Positions 39,699 through 49,125 of a DNA stretch of 64,000 nt are shown here, in pieces (within the stretch, counting starts at the first letter, position 1; every line of letters begins with the position of its first letter). A program made the translations under genes and the position numbers. Location of the stretch: contig NZ_JABRWH010000001.1 of assembly GCF_013248975.1 (NCBI RefSeq), positions 3,244,001 to 3,308,000 of the forward strand, given 5' to 3'. Below the pieces are notes generated by a model. That model did no database searches. It saw only the letters and a program-made list of their open reading frames with translations, and was not told the DNA's origin. Origin of the DNA: Neobacillus endophyticus (GTDB lineage: Bacteria; Bacillota; Bacilli; Bacillales; Cytobacillaceae).

Positions 39699-39728
39699 TC
39701 TGTGTACTATTCTAAAGGAGGTAATACT

Positions 39729-39974
39729 ATGTCTGTTTTAGATAACTGGCATCAATGGCAAGAATTTTTGGGCGATCGACTTGATCATGCTCAAAACCAA
39801 GGTATGAGCGAAGGAGCGATTAACAATCTTGCTGTTCAAATTGGCGATTATCTGGCCAGAAATGTAGATCCTAAAAATGAGCAGGAGAGAGTTCTTTCAG
39901 ATATGTGGTCAGTGGCATCCCCTCAAGAACAACAGGCAATTGCGAGTGTAATGGTTAAACTAGTCAAACAATAA
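39729..39974 (+). CDS. ymfJ: YmfJ family protein (DUF3243)
   Basis: An 81-aa protein (MSVLDNWHQWQEFLGDRLDHAQNQGMSEGAINNLAVQIGDYLA...), a DUF3243 family member found in spore-forming bacilli. Its function is unknown. I use ATG 39729, with AAGGAGGT 6-7 bases upstream; the in-frame ATG at 39702 lies in promoter sequence. The candidate sigma-G promoter suggests forespore expression. Confidence 0.88.
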   Translation: MSVLDNWHQWQEFLGDRLDHAQNQGMSEGAINNLAVQIGDYLARNVDPKNEQERVLSDMWSVASPQEQQAIASVMVKLVKQ

Positions 39975-39979
39975 ATGGA

Positions 39980-40009
39980 AGAGAGGAGGATATTCTCCTC
40001 TCTTTTTTC
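39980..40009 (+). terminator. Terminator after ymfJ
   Basis: AGAGAGGAG and CTCCTCTCT stem with loop GATATT, then TTTTT. Confidence 0.9.
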
Positions 40010-40166
40010 ATACAAATGCCATTTATCTTGCTAGATATTATCATTTCATTTTATTAATATGTGTTTTTCCATGTTTTTTCTTTCATCTTACTGTAAAATC
40101 ATTTATGATAAAGTTTAGAAATGGATATGCGAAAATATTGTCGAAAATTCTAAGGGGGTTTATTAA

Positions 40167-40955
40167 TTGAAAAAAGAATGGTATTTAGAATATGAGATTA
40201 CAAAGAACCGTCCAGGCTTATTAGGCGACATTTCATCCCTCTTAGGAATGCTATCTATTAATATTGTTACCATAAATGGAGTAAATGAAGGAAGGCGCGG
40301 ACTGCTGATTAAGGCAGAAGATGATAATCAAATAAAACGACTTGAGTCAATTTTACATACAATGGACACAATAAAAATAATCAAACTAAGAGAGCCGAAA
40401 ATGCTTGACCGGCTAGCTGTCAGACATGGACGCTATATTCTTAGAGATGCCGATGACAAAAAAACTTTCCGCTTTGTAAGAGATGAGCTTGGAATATTAG
40501 TTGATTTTATGGCAGAATTGTTTAAGCAGGAAGGACATAAGCTGATCGGGATTCGGGGAATGCCGCGTGTGGGAAAAACGGAATCACTTGTCGCGGCAAG
40601 CGTTTGTGCTAATAAGCGATGGTTATTTGTTTCATCGACTCTTTTAAAGCAGACAATCCGTAATCAACTAATTGAAGATGAGTATAATTCCAATAATTTA
40701 TTCATCCTTGATGGTATTGTTTCAACGAAAAGAGCAAATGAACGCCATTGGCAGCTGGTAAGGGAAATCATGCGGATGCCTTCGGTGAAAGTGGTTGAGC
40801 ATCCTGATATTTTAGTACGAAACTCGGAGTATACACTCGATGATTTTGATTATATCATTGAACTTCGAAATCATGCTGATGAGGAAATTACTTACGAGGT
40901 TGTTGATCAACATAGTTTTATATCTGGTTCTGACTTCGGAGATTTTGATTTTTAA
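40167..40955 (+). CDS. ymfK: YmfK family protein (DUF3388)
   Basis: A 262-aa protein with an N-terminal ACT-like region (WYLEYEITKNRPGLLGDISSLLGMLSINIVTING) and a C-terminal part with a P-loop-like GIRGMPRVGKTES (about 130-143). This matches DUF3388 (YmfK). The biochemical role is unknown. The start is TTG with AAGGGGG upstream. It lies between ymfJ and ymfM as in B. subtilis; the 22-bp gap to ymfM suggests co-transcription. Confidence 0.9.
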   Translation: MKKEWYLEYEITKNRPGLLGDISSLLGMLSINIVTINGVNEGRRGLLIKAEDDNQIKRLESILHTMDTIKIIKLREPKMLDRLAVRHGRYILRDADDKKTFRFVRDELGILVDFMAELFKQEGHKLIGIRGMPRVGKTESLVAASVCANKRWLFVSSTLLKQTIRNQLIEDEYNSNNLFILDGIVSTKRANERHWQLVREIMRMPSVKVVEHPDILVRNSEYTLDDFDYIIELRNHADEEITYEVVDQHSFISGSDFGDFDF

Positions 40956-40977
40956 CAATAATGGAAGGTGTTTTTAG

Positions 40978-41868
40978 GTGACTGAATTAGGGAATCGATT
41001 AAAAGAAGCCCGTTTAGAAAAAAATTTGAGTTTAGATGATCTTCAATCCATGACAAAAATTCAAAAACGCTATTTAATTGGCATTGAAGAGGGTAACTAT
41101 TCAAGTATGCCGGGCAATTTTTATGTACGTGCATTTATTAAGCAATATGCTGAAACGTTAGGGCTCAACCCGGAAGAAATTTTTGAAACATATAAAAGTG
41201 AAATACCTGCCTCACATAATGAAGACGTGCCGCAGCTTTCAAGAGTAAAAACGCAAAAGACAATATCGGAAGGGAATGCGAGGGTTTTTGACATTCTGCC
41301 AAAAGTACTAATTGCCGTTTTTGTCATTGGAGTAGCAGGAATTTTCTATTATTTCATATCTCATCATTCGGGCAGTATATCCAATCAATCATCAAAAAAA
41401 GATAACGAACCGGTGAAGGTGATTACGAATAAAGTAAAGGCTAATGAGACAGATACTGCTGACAAAAAGGACAGCCAAAACACAGCAAACCAAGCAAAAA
41501 AGGATAATCCTTCACCACCAGCAGTACAGCAGCAGGTAAAACAAGAGGTTTCAGTTGTGCAGTCCAGCGGCCGAAATACCACTTATTCTGTCAAAAATAC
41601 TAGTAAATTTGTTGTGAAACTAGTTTCCCGTGGAACTACGTGGGTCAGCATCAAAACTGGCAGCGGCAAATCTGTATTCCAAGGGATGCTGACAAAGGGC
41701 ACTTCAGAGAGCCAAACAGCTGATTTATCAGCTGAAACTATGGCTGTAATTAAGGTTGGAAATGCCGCGGATACCGACATATATGTCAACGACGAAAAGC
41801 TTCAATATGCAATACCGCCGTCACAATCGGTTCAGAACATTACGATTCAATATGTTCCGAAAAGCTAA
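40978..41868 (+). CDS. rodZ: RodZ-like cell-shape protein (YmfM)
   Basis: A 296-aa bitopic membrane protein that in other bacteria links MreB to the cell-wall elongation machinery. The N-terminal Cro-type HTH (LGNRLKEARLEKNLSLDDLQSMTKIQKRYLIGIEEG, about 4-70) is followed by one membrane helix (VLIAVFVIGVAGIFYYF, about 109-125), a Lys/Gln/Asp-rich linker, and a C-terminal DUF4115 beta domain (about 205-290). The start is GTG with GGAAGGTG upstream. It precedes pgsA, as in many Firmicutes. Confidence 0.93.
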   Translation: MTELGNRLKEARLEKNLSLDDLQSMTKIQKRYLIGIEEGNYSSMPGNFYVRAFIKQYAETLGLNPEEIFETYKSEIPASHNEDVPQLSRVKTQKTISEGNARVFDILPKVLIAVFVIGVAGIFYYFISHHSGSISNQSSKKDNEPVKVITNKVKANETDTADKKDSQNTANQAKKDNPSPPAVQQQVKQEVSVVQSSGRNTTYSVKNTSKFVVKLVSRGTTWVSIKTGSGKSVFQGMLTKGTSESQTADLSAETMAVIKVGNAADTDIYVNDEKLQYAIPPSQSVQNITIQYVPKS

Positions 41869-41895
41869 TAGTCATCTATTGATGGCTATTTTTCG
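41867..41895 (+). terminator. Terminator after rodZ
   Basis: AATAGTCATC and GATGGCTATT form a 10-bp stem (one G-U pair) with loop TATT, then TTT; it overlaps the stop codon. Confidence 0.82.
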
Positions 41896-41964
41896 CATGT
41901 AAAATTTGATTAATGTAACGTTGCATTTGTGTTTGCGCTTTTTGATAGGAGGAAGTAAATTAAA

Positions 41965-42543
41965 ATGAATTTACCAAATAAAATTACAGTTTCGAGAATA
42001 CTGCTGATGCCTCTATTTATGCTAATCATGCTTACCCACTTACACTGGGGGAACATGCATATTCTTGGCACTACCCTACCTGTTACCCATTTCATTGGTG
42101 CTCTGATTTTTATTGTGGCATCTGCAACGGACTGGGTAGATGGGCATTTGGCACGAAAGTATAATCTTGTCACCAATATGGGGAAATTTCTTGATCCACT
42201 CGCTGATAAGCTGCTCGTTTCAGCCGCACTTATTGTATTGGTCGAACTTGGGTATGCACCATCATGGATCGTCATCGTGATCATCAGCAGAGAGTTTGCG
42301 GTAACTGGACTTCGTCTTTTGCTAGCTGGCGAAGGAGAAGTCGTGGCTGCCAATATGCTTGGCAAAATCAAAACTTGGACGCAGATCGTCGCGATAGCGT
42401 CACTATTATTACATAATATCATTTTTAATATGATCCCGTTTCGCTTTGATATTGTGTGTTTATGGGTTGCGTTAATCTTTACGATTTGGTCTGGCTGGGA
42501 TTATTTTGCTAAAAACAGTCACGTATTTAAAAATTCAAAATAA
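41965..42543 (+). CDS. pgsA: Phosphatidylglycerophosphate synthase PgsA
   Basis: It joins CDP-diacylglycerol and glycerol 3-phosphate, the committed step to phosphatidylglycerol. The CDP-alcohol phosphotransferase motif D-G-x2-A-R-x8-G-x3-D-x3-D is intact in [15 protein letters not shown] and [12 protein letters not shown] (about 53-80). Multiple membrane helices are present, and the 192-aa length is typical. AGGAGG precedes the start; cinA follows. Confidence 0.96.
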   Translation: MNLPNKITVSRILLMPLFMLIMLTHLHWGNMHILGTTLPVTHFIGALIFIVASATDWVDGHLARKYNLVTNMGKFLDPLADKLLVSAALIVLVELGYAPSWIVIVIISREFAVTGLRLLLAGEGEVVAANMLGKIKTWTQIVAIASLLLHNIIFNMIPFRFDIVCLWVALIFTIWSGWDYFAKNSHVFKNSK

Positions 42544-42574
42544 GCTCGGGATATTGTATAAAGGGGCGATGGGC

Positions 42575-43828
42575 ATGAATGCTGAAATAATCGCAGTAGG
42601 CTCTGAACTGTTACTTGGACAAATTGTTAATACAAACGCAAAATTTTTATCACAGCAACTTGCTGGTTTAGGAATTGATGTGTATTACCATACGGTTGTA
42701 GGTGATAATCCTGACAGACTGAAAGCAGCAATTGAAATTGCTGAGAATCGCTCGAGAATGATCATTTTTACCGGTGGACTTGGACCGACAAAAGATGATT
42801 TGACAAAGGAAACGATTGCCCGTCATCTCGGGAAACAACTTGTTTTCGATCAAGCTGCCTTGGAATCAATTGAGCAATATTTCAAAAAAGCCAACAGGGT
42901 CATGACTGAAAATAATCGAAAACAGGCTTTGGTGTTAGAAGGGGCCGATGTTCTTCCAAATGACCATGGGATGGCGCCAGGAATGGTATTAGAGCAAGAT
43001 TCACATATTTATATGCTGCTTCCAGGCCCGCCTAAGGAAATGGAACCTATGTTTATACAATATGGGAGTCAAGCACTAGCTTCAAAAGCTGGTACAAAAG
43101 AACAAATCGTTTCCCGGGTTCTGCGCTTTTTTGGCATTGGAGAGGCCGCGCTTGAAACGGCAATTGTCGATTTAATCGATTCCCAAAGTAACCCTACAAT
43201 CGCACCGCTTGCAGGTGATGGGGAAGTGACCTTAAGATTAACTGCAAAGCATATGGATAAAAAAACTGCCAACACCATGCTGGATGAAGTAGAAAATAAA
43301 ATTAATCAGAGGGTTGGGCATTATCTTTATGGCTATGACCAAACTTCATTGTTAGAAGAATTAATGAAGGTGTTAATAGGTGAAAAAATGACGATCACAG
43401 CAGCGGAAAGCCTAACCGGCGGCCTGTTTCAAAAGGAAATTACAACAGTTCCTGGAGCAAGCGCAGTGTTTAAAGGCGGTACCGTTTGCTACTCCAACGA
43501 GATCAAACATCAAATATTAAATGTAAAACAGGAAACGCTTGATACATACGGAGCAGTCAGCGAAGAATGTGCAATTGAACTAGCTGAAAATGCCGCAAAG
43601 ATTTTCAAAACGGATATTGGTATCAGTTTTACAGGTGTCGCCGGCCCGGATGAATTAGAAGGGAAACCAGTTGGTACGGTCTATATTGGTATCGCCATGT
43701 CAGGAAGACCTGTTTTTGCTGAAAAACTCACACTTGCCGGATCCAGAGCAGCCACTAGAACCCGCGCAGTAAAATATGGTTGTTATTACCTATTAAAGGC
43801 ATTGAAAGAATCACAGAACTGCAAATAA
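42575..43828 (+). CDS. cinA: CinA competence/damage-inducible protein, nicotinamide-nucleotide amidohydrolase family
   Basis: A 417-aa two-domain protein: an N-terminal MoaB/MogA-like COG1058 domain ([21 protein letters not shown]..., [13 protein letters not shown]) and a C-terminal PncC-type amidohydrolase domain ([35 protein letters not shown]). It probably repairs or recycles pyridine nucleotides. I use ATG 42575, since AAAGGGG lies 8 bases upstream; the ATG at 42569 is too close. cinA-recA is the conserved bacillus order. Confidence 0.94.
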   Translation: MNAEIIAVGSELLLGQIVNTNAKFLSQQLAGLGIDVYYHTVVGDNPDRLKAAIEIAENRSRMIIFTGGLGPTKDDLTKETIARHLGKQLVFDQAALESIEQYFKKANRVMTENNRKQALVLEGADVLPNDHGMAPGMVLEQDSHIYMLLPGPPKEMEPMFIQYGSQALASKAGTKEQIVSRVLRFFGIGEAALETAIVDLIDSQSNPTIAPLAGDGEVTLRLTAKHMDKKTANTMLDEVENKINQRVGHYLYGYDQTSLLEELMKVLIGEKMTITAAESLTGGLFQKEITTVPGASAVFKGGTVCYSNEIKHQILNVKQETLDTYGAVSEECAIELAENAAKIFKTDIGISFTGVAGPDELEGKPVGTVYIGIAMSGRPVFAEKLTLAGSRAATRTRAVKYGCYYLLKALKESQNCK

Positions 43829-43845
43829 TGTTCTGTGATTTTTTA
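43809..43845 (+). terminator. Terminator after cinA
   Basis: AATCACAGAAC and GTTCTGTGATT form an 11-bp perfect stem, then TTTTT. The left arm lies in the cinA coding end. Confidence 0.92.
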
Positions 43846-44105
43846 TTCAAATAAGCTTTTGAAATAAATATTACTGGTTGATATATAAGGAAGTGGGATG
43901 TGAGAAAGGCCCCATCAGGAAATTAGATTATAGGCGCACTGATAATGAAAAAGAATGGATTTAGATTGTTTTTTTCGAGAATTTATTCCATAAAGATATC
44001 AGAAAACTCGCGAAAGCCTCGTTTATAAGATGAAAAGATAGTAGGAAAGTACAAAACTCGCACCTATTCGACCTTTTTCTTAGCAAAAATAGCATTGGAA
44101 ACATC
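43846..44105. other. cinA-recA intergenic region, upstream half
   Basis: AT-rich, with no convincing gene or RNA seen. Several CTCGC/CTCG words recur around 44006-44072. The regulatory part begins at the LexA box at 44106. Confidence 0.5.
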
Positions 44106-44119
44106 AGAATAAATGTTCG
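44106..44119. promoter_or_regulatory. LexA (SOS) box of recA
   Basis: AGAATAAATGTTCG matches 12 of 14 positions of the Bacillus LexA consensus CGAAC-RNRY-GTTCG. It sits just upstream of the recA -35, as in B. subtilis. Confidence 0.7.
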
Positions 44120-44128
44120 GTTTTTTGC

Positions 44129-44157
44129 TCGACAAATCCCTAAAAAGAGGTTATATT
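44129..44157 (+). promoter_or_regulatory. recA promoter
   Basis: TCGACA (44129-44134), a 17-bp spacer and TATATT (44152-44157), about 70 bp before the recA start and next to the LexA box. Confidence 0.65.
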
Positions 44158-44225
44158 ATTAATAGGTTTCGTATTGATAGATTCCAGCAATAAGTTAATT
44201 TTTTTATATAAAGGAGGAACAATTT

Positions 44226-45269
44226 GTGAGTGACCGCAAGGCCGCGTTAGAAATGGCGCTAAAACAAATAGAAAAACAATTCGGTAAGGGCTCCATTATG
44301 AAAATGGGGGAACAGACAGAAACTAAAATTTCAACAGTTCCAAGCGGCTCATTAGCGCTAGACGTTGCTCTTGGTGTTGGGGGATATCCAAGAGGGCGTA
44401 TCATTGAAATTTACGGTCCTGAAAGTTCTGGTAAAACAACCGTAGCTCTACATGCAATCGCAGAAGTACAAGCAAAAGGGGGACAAGCAGCATTTATCGA
44501 TGCCGAACATGCGCTCGATCCAACTTATGCACATAAATTAGGTGTCAACATTGACGAATTACTATTATCACAGCCAGATACAGGAGAACAAGCTCTAGAG
44601 ATTGCCGAAGCATTAGTACGCAGCGGTGCCGTTGATATCATTGTCATCGACTCTGTAGCTGCATTAGTGCCTAAAGCAGAGATTGAAGGTGAAATGGGAG
44701 ATTCCCATGTTGGTCTTCAAGCTCGTTTGATGTCTCAAGCACTTCGAAAATTATCTGGAGCAATCAACAAATCGAAAACAATTGCTGTCTTTATCAATCA
44801 GATTCGTGAAAAAGTGGGAGTAATGTTCGGAAATCCTGAGACAACACCAGGGGGACGTGCCCTTAAGTTTTACTCATCTGTTCGTCTTGAAGTGCGCCGC
44901 GCAGAACAGTTAAAGCAAGGAAACGATATAGTCGGTAATAAGACAAAAATTAAAGTGGTGAAGAACAAGGTAGCTCCACCGTTCCGTACAGCAGAAGTGG
45001 ACATCATGTATGGAGAAGGAATTTCAAGGGAAGGCGAAATTATTGATATGGGCTCTGAATTGGACATTATCCAAAAGAGCGGATCTTGGTATTCATACAA
45101 TGATGAACGACTTGGACAAGGCCGGGAAAATGCGAAGCTATTCCTAAAGGAAAATTCGAATGTTTCTCTTGAAATTCATCAAAAAATCCGTGATCACTAT
45201 GGTTTGGATGCAGAAAAAACTATTGCGGAAACAGATGATGACGACGATCAATTTGAATTACTCGATTAA
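44226..45269 (+). CDS. recA: Recombinase RecA
   Basis: The strand-exchange ATPase and LexA co-protease of homologous recombination and SOS induction. Walker [10 protein letters not shown] (about 64-72), Walker [13 protein letters not shown] and loop L2 [21 protein letters not shown] are intact. The acidic C-terminal tail ends [12 protein letters not shown]. At 347 aa it is canonical. The start is GTG with AGGAGG upstream. It is controlled by its own SOS promoter and ends in a strong terminator. Confidence 0.98.
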   Translation: MSDRKAALEMALKQIEKQFGKGSIMKMGEQTETKISTVPSGSLALDVALGVGGYPRGRIIEIYGPESSGKTTVALHAIAEVQAKGGQAAFIDAEHALDPTYAHKLGVNIDELLLSQPDTGEQALEIAEALVRSGAVDIIVIDSVAALVPKAEIEGEMGDSHVGLQARLMSQALRKLSGAINKSKTIAVFINQIREKVGVMFGNPETTPGGRALKFYSSVRLEVRRAEQLKQGNDIVGNKTKIKVVKNKVAPPFRTAEVDIMYGEGISREGEIIDMGSELDIIQKSGSWYSYNDERLGQGRENAKLFLKENSNVSLEIHQKIRDHYGLDAEKTIAETDDDDDQFELLD

Positions 45270-45277
45270 TTTTTTTG

Positions 45278-45308
45278 AGCAAAGCCCTTTGGTTTTGCTT
45301 TTTTTATT
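45278..45308 (+). terminator. Terminator after recA
   Basis: AGCAAAGCC and GGTTTTGCT stem (one G-U pair) with loop CTTT, then a T run. Confidence 0.9.
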
Positions 45309-45321
45309 AAGCAATGTAACA

Positions 45322-45380
45322 GGATATTGTTGATTTTGCCAATCTCTTGGTTAGAGCGGAAAATAACAGACTGTTAAGGG
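45322..45380. repeat. Degraded copy of the TTGATTGGAGCGGA dispersed repeat
   Basis: GGATATTGTTGAT, TTGGTTAGAGCGGAAAATAACA and GTTAAGG line up with the clearer copies at 48632-48705 and 63631-63700. It is a relic between recA and rny. Confidence 0.45.
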
Positions 45381-45488
45381 TGCATGTTTATGCACAATTT
45401 AGTATTAAATTAGTAATAATGTACTAGTGATCGTCACGAATGATTGATGAATATTGGAAATATTTTAAAACACCAACAGGTCTAAGCC

Positions 45489-45517
45489 TTGACAATGAAT
45501 ATTCCCACATTTACAAT
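45489..45517 (+). promoter_or_regulatory. Strong sigma-A promoter of rny
   Basis: TTGACA (45489-45494), a 17-bp spacer and TACAAT (45512-45517). It gives a leader of about 125 bases before rny. Confidence 0.8.
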
Positions 45518-45651
45518 TAACATGTATATTTTACATTTTTGGTAATCTTACAATTTGAAAAGCCTTGTGCTTGCTGTATGTTGACTCTAAATAATGTACA
45601 TGCCGACACTTAAAAATGTAACAAAAGTTCATAGCAAGAGGAGGTGGAAGT

Positions 45652-47211
45652 ATGGGACCAATTACAATCATCTCCATTTTGCTTGGCCTTATCGTCGGTG
45701 CCGTTGTTGGCTATTTTACTCGTAAATCCATTGCTGAAGCGAAAATTGCAGGCGCAAAGAATGCTGCAGAGCAGATTTTAGAGGATGCAAAGCGTGATGC
45801 TGATTCCTTAAAAAAGGAAGCTCTGTTAGAGGCAAAGGATGAAATTCACAAGCTTCGCACAGAAGCGGAACGTGAGGTTCGTGAACGAAGAAGTGAACTG
45901 CAAAAACAAGAAAATCGTTTACTGCAAAGAGAAGAGAATTTAGATCGAAAGGATGAAGCGTTAAATAAACGTGAAATTCTATTAGAAAAGAAGGATGATT
46001 CTCTAAACCAAAGACAACAGCATATTGAAGAGATGGAAAGCAAAGTGGACGAGTTGGTTCAAACACAACAATCTGAACTCGAACGCATTTCGAGCTTAAC
46101 ACGTGAGGAAGCGAAGGCAATTATTCTTGAAAAGACAGATAAGGAATTGGCCTTTGAAACCGCGATGATGATTAAAGAAAGCGAAAATCGTGCGAAAGAG
46201 GAAGCTGACAAAAAAGCGAAAGAAATTTTATCGCTTGCAATCCAGCGTTGCGCTGCTGACCATGTTGCAGAAACGACAGTATCTGTCGTGAACCTTCCAA
46301 ATGATGAAATGAAGGGCCGAATTATTGGCCGTGAAGGGCGTAACATCCGTACACTTGAAACATTAACAGGTATTGATTTAATTATTGACGACACACCAGA
46401 AGCAGTTATTCTTTCAGGTTTTGATCCTATCCGCCGGGAAACAGCTCGCTTAGCACTTGAAAAGCTTGTCCAAGATGGCCGCATACATCCTGCACGGATT
46501 GAGGAAATGGTCGAAAAATCTCGCCGAGAAGTGGATGAGCATATTCGTGAAGTGGGAGAGCAAACTACTTTTGAAGTGGGAGTTCACGGTTTACATCCAG
46601 ATCTAATTAAAATACTCGGCCGATTAAAGTATCGGACCAGTTACGGTCAAAATGTGTTAAAGCATTCTATGGAGGTCGCACACCTCTCTGGCTTGCTCGC
46701 TGCTGAACTGGGACAGGACGAAACTCTTGCAAGAAGAGCAGGTTTACTGCATGATATTGGTAAAGCAATTGATCATGAAGTGGAAGGAAGTCACGTTGAA
46801 ATCGGTGTAGAACTTGCTACAAAATACAAGGAACATCCGGTAGTAATCAATAGTATAGCTTCCCATCATGGTGATACTGCTCCAACATCAACTATTGCGG
46901 TTCTGGTTGCAGCTGCAGATGCATTATCAGCCGCAAGACCGGGAGCTCGAAGTGAAACGCTTGAAAATTATATCCGACGCTTAGAAAAGCTGGAGGAAAT
47001 CTCAGAATCCTACGAAGGCGTAGAGAAATCCTTTGCGATCCAAGCAGGCCGTGAGGTAAGGATTATCGTAAGACCAGACGCGATTGATGATTTGGCAGCG
47101 CATCGACTGGCACGAGACATCCGCAAGCGAATCGAAGAAGAACTTGATTATCCAGGACATATAAAAGTAACAGTCATTCGTGAAACAAGGGCTGTAGAAT
47201 ATGCAAAATAA
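45652..47211 (+). CDS. rny: Ribonuclease Y
   Basis: A membrane-anchored endoribonuclease that starts bulk mRNA decay in Firmicutes. It has an N-terminal membrane helix (about 3-22), a long charged coiled coil (about 25-205), a KH domain ([15 protein letters not shown], about 220), and an HD domain with [10 protein letters not shown] (about 366) and SHHGD. At 519 aa it is one residue from B. subtilis RNase Y. It has its own strong promoter and lies ahead of ymdB, as expected. Confidence 0.97.
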   Translation: MGPITIISILLGLIVGAVVGYFTRKSIAEAKIAGAKNAAEQILEDAKRDADSLKKEALLEAKDEIHKLRTEAEREVRERRSELQKQENRLLQREENLDRKDEALNKREILLEKKDDSLNQRQQHIEEMESKVDELVQTQQSELERISSLTREEAKAIILEKTDKELAFETAMMIKESENRAKEEADKKAKEILSLAIQRCAADHVAETTVSVVNLPNDEMKGRIIGREGRNIRTLETLTGIDLIIDDTPEAVILSGFDPIRRETARLALEKLVQDGRIHPARIEEMVEKSRREVDEHIREVGEQTTFEVGVHGLHPDLIKILGRLKYRTSYGQNVLKHSMEVAHLSGLLAAELGQDETLARRAGLLHDIGKAIDHEVEGSHVEIGVELATKYKEHPVVINSIASHHGDTAPTSTIAVLVAAADALSAARPGARSETLENYIRRLEKLEEISESYEGVEKSFAIQAGREVRIIVRPDAIDDLAAHRLARDIRKRIEEELDYPGHIKVTVIRETRAVEYAK

Positions 47212-47240
47212 AGCGGTGCAAAAGCACCGCTTTATTTATG
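47210..47240 (+). terminator. Terminator after rny
   Basis: AAAGCGGTGC and GCACCGCTTT form a 10-bp perfect stem with loop AAAA, then ATTTAT; the short T tract may allow read-through to ymdB. Confidence 0.82.
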
Positions 47241-47295
47241 TCGGGACTTAGACTCACTCTAAAATATTTTATTTTTTATGGGAAAGGGCTATCAC

Positions 47296-48093
47296 ATGAA
47301 ATTATTATTTATTGGCGATGTTGTCGGTTCGCCAGGAAGAGATATGGTGAAGGAATATCTTCCGAAATTAAAAGAAAAATACCGCCCTAATATAACGATT
47401 ATTAACGGTGAAAATGCAGCAGGCGGGAAAGGGATTACTGAAAAATTATACCGCCAATTTTTGGAGATGGGGGCTCAGGCAGTCACTTTGGGCAACCATA
47501 GTTGGGATAACAGGGAGATATTCGAATTTATCGAGCAGGCAAAATATTTAGTTCGCCCAGCCAACTTTCCAAATGGTACACCTGGAAAAGGCATTATTTT
47601 TCTGAAAGTGAACGAAATTGAAGTGGCTGTTATCAACTTGCAAGGCCGAACCTTTATGAATCCGATCGATTGTCCTTTTCAAAAAGCAGATGAACTTGTC
47701 TCAATGGCTAGAACAAGAACCCCTTTTATTTTTGTTGACTTTCATGCTGAAGTCACTAGTGAGAAACAAGCGATGGGCTGGTATTTGGATGGCAGGGTAT
47801 CTGCGGTAGTTGGGACCCACACACATGTGCAAACGGCAGATCAGCGTATATTGCCAGGCGGTACCGCTTATCTTACAGATGTTGGGATGACGGGGCCGTA
47901 TGATGGTATTCTTGGAATTGAAAGAGAAGCAGTTCTTAAAAGGTTCCTCACAAGCCTTCCTGTCCGATTTGAGGTAACGACGAAGGGTAGGGACCAGCTG
48001 AGTGCCGTTTTAATTGAACTTGATCGTAAAACAGGTCTCGCTAAGAAGATTGATCCAATCCTGATTAACGAAGATCATCCATTTTTTTCCTAA
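47296..48093 (+). CDS. ymdB: Metallophosphodiesterase YmdB
   Basis: A calcineurin-like phosphodiesterase (2',3'-cyclic nucleotide type) that affects biofilm and motility decisions in B. subtilis. Metal-binding motifs are visible: GDVVGSPGR (about 7-15), INGENAAGGKG, GNHSWDN, DFHAE and GTHTHVQTAD. I use ATG 47296 because GAAAGGG lies 7 bases upstream and the family N-terminus MKLLFIGDVVG starts there; the ATG at 47278 would lie before that ribosome site. The length is 265 aa. Confidence 0.95.
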   Translation: MKLLFIGDVVGSPGRDMVKEYLPKLKEKYRPNITIINGENAAGGKGITEKLYRQFLEMGAQAVTLGNHSWDNREIFEFIEQAKYLVRPANFPNGTPGKGIIFLKVNEIEVAVINLQGRTFMNPIDCPFQKADELVSMARTRTPFIFVDFHAEVTSEKQAMGWYLDGRVSAVVGTHTHVQTADQRILPGGTAYLTDVGMTGPYDGILGIEREAVLKRFLTSLPVRFEVTTKGRDQLSAVLIELDRKTGLAKKIDPILINEDHPFFS

Positions 48094-48118
48094 AGAGCAA
48101 AGTTTTGCTCTTTTTTAT
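48092..48118 (+). terminator. Terminator after ymdB
   Basis: AAAGAGCAA and TTGCTCTTT stem with loop AGTT, then TTT. Confidence 0.88.
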
Positions 48119-48166
48119 TTATGTTTCGGCTATTCCTCCGCTGTCTACACTTCTTTTTTTGTCCAA

Positions 48167-48194
48167 GCCGGAATATGTCTTCTGGCAATTGAAT
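48167..48194 (+). promoter_or_regulatory. Possible sigma-H promoter of spoVS
   Basis: GCCGGAATA (48167-48175), a 12-bp spacer and ATTGAAT (48188-48194) fit the sigma-H pattern RnAGGAwWW-N11/12-RnnGAAT with one mismatch. spoVS is a sigma-H gene in B. subtilis. Confidence 0.6.
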
Positions 48195-48276
48195 ATAGTA
48201 GCAGTGGAATGTTATATACCTGATTTGATCATGAACATCTCATGCGGAATCGGGATTTTACAAGGAGGAGCTAGGA

Positions 48277-48537
48277 ATGGAAATATTAAAAGTTTCAGCA
48301 AAATCTAATCCTAATTCTGTAGCTGGTGCACTTGCCGGAGTTCTGCGTGAAAGAGGTGCAGCAGAGATACAGGCAATTGGTGCGGGTGCATTGAATCAAG
48401 CCGTAAAGGCAGTAGCCATTGCTCGAGGATTTGTAGCGCCTAGCGGAGTGGATTTGATCTGTGTACCTGCGTTTACCGATATTTTAATTGACGGGGAAGA
48501 ACGCACAGCTATTAAGTTAATTGTAGAACCAAGGTAG
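48277..48537 (+). CDS. spoVS: Stage V sporulation protein SpoVS
   Basis: An 86-aa Alba-like protein required for normal sporulation timing and coat/cortex formation. The whole protein matches the near-invariant family (MEILKVSAKSNPNSVAGALAGVLRERGAAEIQAIGAGALNQAVKAVAIARGFVAPSG...). The ribosome site is AAGGAGG. It stands alone between terminators, with a candidate sigma-H promoter about 80 bp upstream. Confidence 0.97.
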   Translation: MEILKVSAKSNPNSVAGALAGVLRERGAAEIQAIGAGALNQAVKAVAIARGFVAPSGVDLICVPAFTDILIDGEERTAIKLIVEPR

Positions 48538-48585
48538 CACAGAACATCCTCAAAAGATGGATGCATAAATGAATAATGATATTTT

Positions 48586-48617
48586 GCCTGCCCAGTTGAT
48601 TGCGGCAGGTATTTTTA
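48586..48617 (+). terminator. Terminator after spoVS
   Basis: CCTGCC (48587-48592) and GGCAGG (48604-48609) stem, then TATTTTTAT. Confidence 0.75.
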
Positions 48618-48631
48618 TGCATTTATTTTAG

Positions 48632-48705
48632 GATATGTTAAAGAACATTGTTGATATTTAAACACTGTTGATTGGAGCGGAAAACAACAACCAAATTTAA
48701 CAGCA
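48632..48705. repeat. Dispersed repeat copy (TTGATTGGAGCGGAAAACAACA type)
   Basis: TTAAAGAACATTGTTGAT, then GTTGATTGGAGCGGAAAACA and AAATTTAACAG. The first part matches the copy at 63631 in 17 of 18 bases. GTTGATTGGAGCGGAA is the start of a common intergenic repeat in Bacillus-group genomes, from memory. This copy appears internally shortened. Confidence 0.6.
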
Positions 48706-49061
48706 GCTATTTTTAAAGTTTGATCGGGGTTATTTGAAGATCTATATACCGAACATATAAAAATATTATCCTAGAAAATAGTACATACCATTTAATAGCC
48801 AAGTTGAAAATTGATTTTTGAACGTAAACAATTGGTTTATGTAGTTTTTTCAATTGGGCTTTTGTATTTTTTTCTTTAAATGGAAGACTCAAATTAAATA
48901 ATAAAAAAATATTCATATTTTAGACAATAAATCGTGTGAAAGGGTTGCATTTTTCATCCTATAGGTCTATTATTGAAAGCGTTTAGTACGTATCCATTAC
49001 TCTAGTTTTTTGTCTTAACAGTATTAAAATAGGCTAATTTCTAGTGATTTACTCGGAAAAG
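48706..49061. other. AT-rich intergenic region upstream of korA
   Basis: No convincing gene: open frames here are short, AT-rich and lack ribosome sites. An extended -10 for korA follows at 49062. Confidence 0.5.
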
Positions 49062-49070
49062 TGCTACACT
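49062..49070 (+). promoter_or_regulatory. Possible extended -10 promoter of korA-korB
   Basis: TGCTACACT (TGn plus TACACT), about 55 bp before korA, with no clear -35. Confidence 0.4.
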
Positions 49071-49125
49071 TAGAAATGATTTAATTTACTTTACTACTTT
49101 TTACATATCCAAAGGGGTGTAAGGC

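Noticed and set aside
41910..42422. 170-aa antisense open frame over pgsA
   Set aside because: pgsA on the plus strand has an intact catalytic motif and ribosome site; the antisense frame has none.
48713..48916. 67-aa minus-strand open frame between spoVS and korA
   Set aside because: AT-rich random-looking Ile/Lys/Leu composition, no ribosome site, and no operon context.
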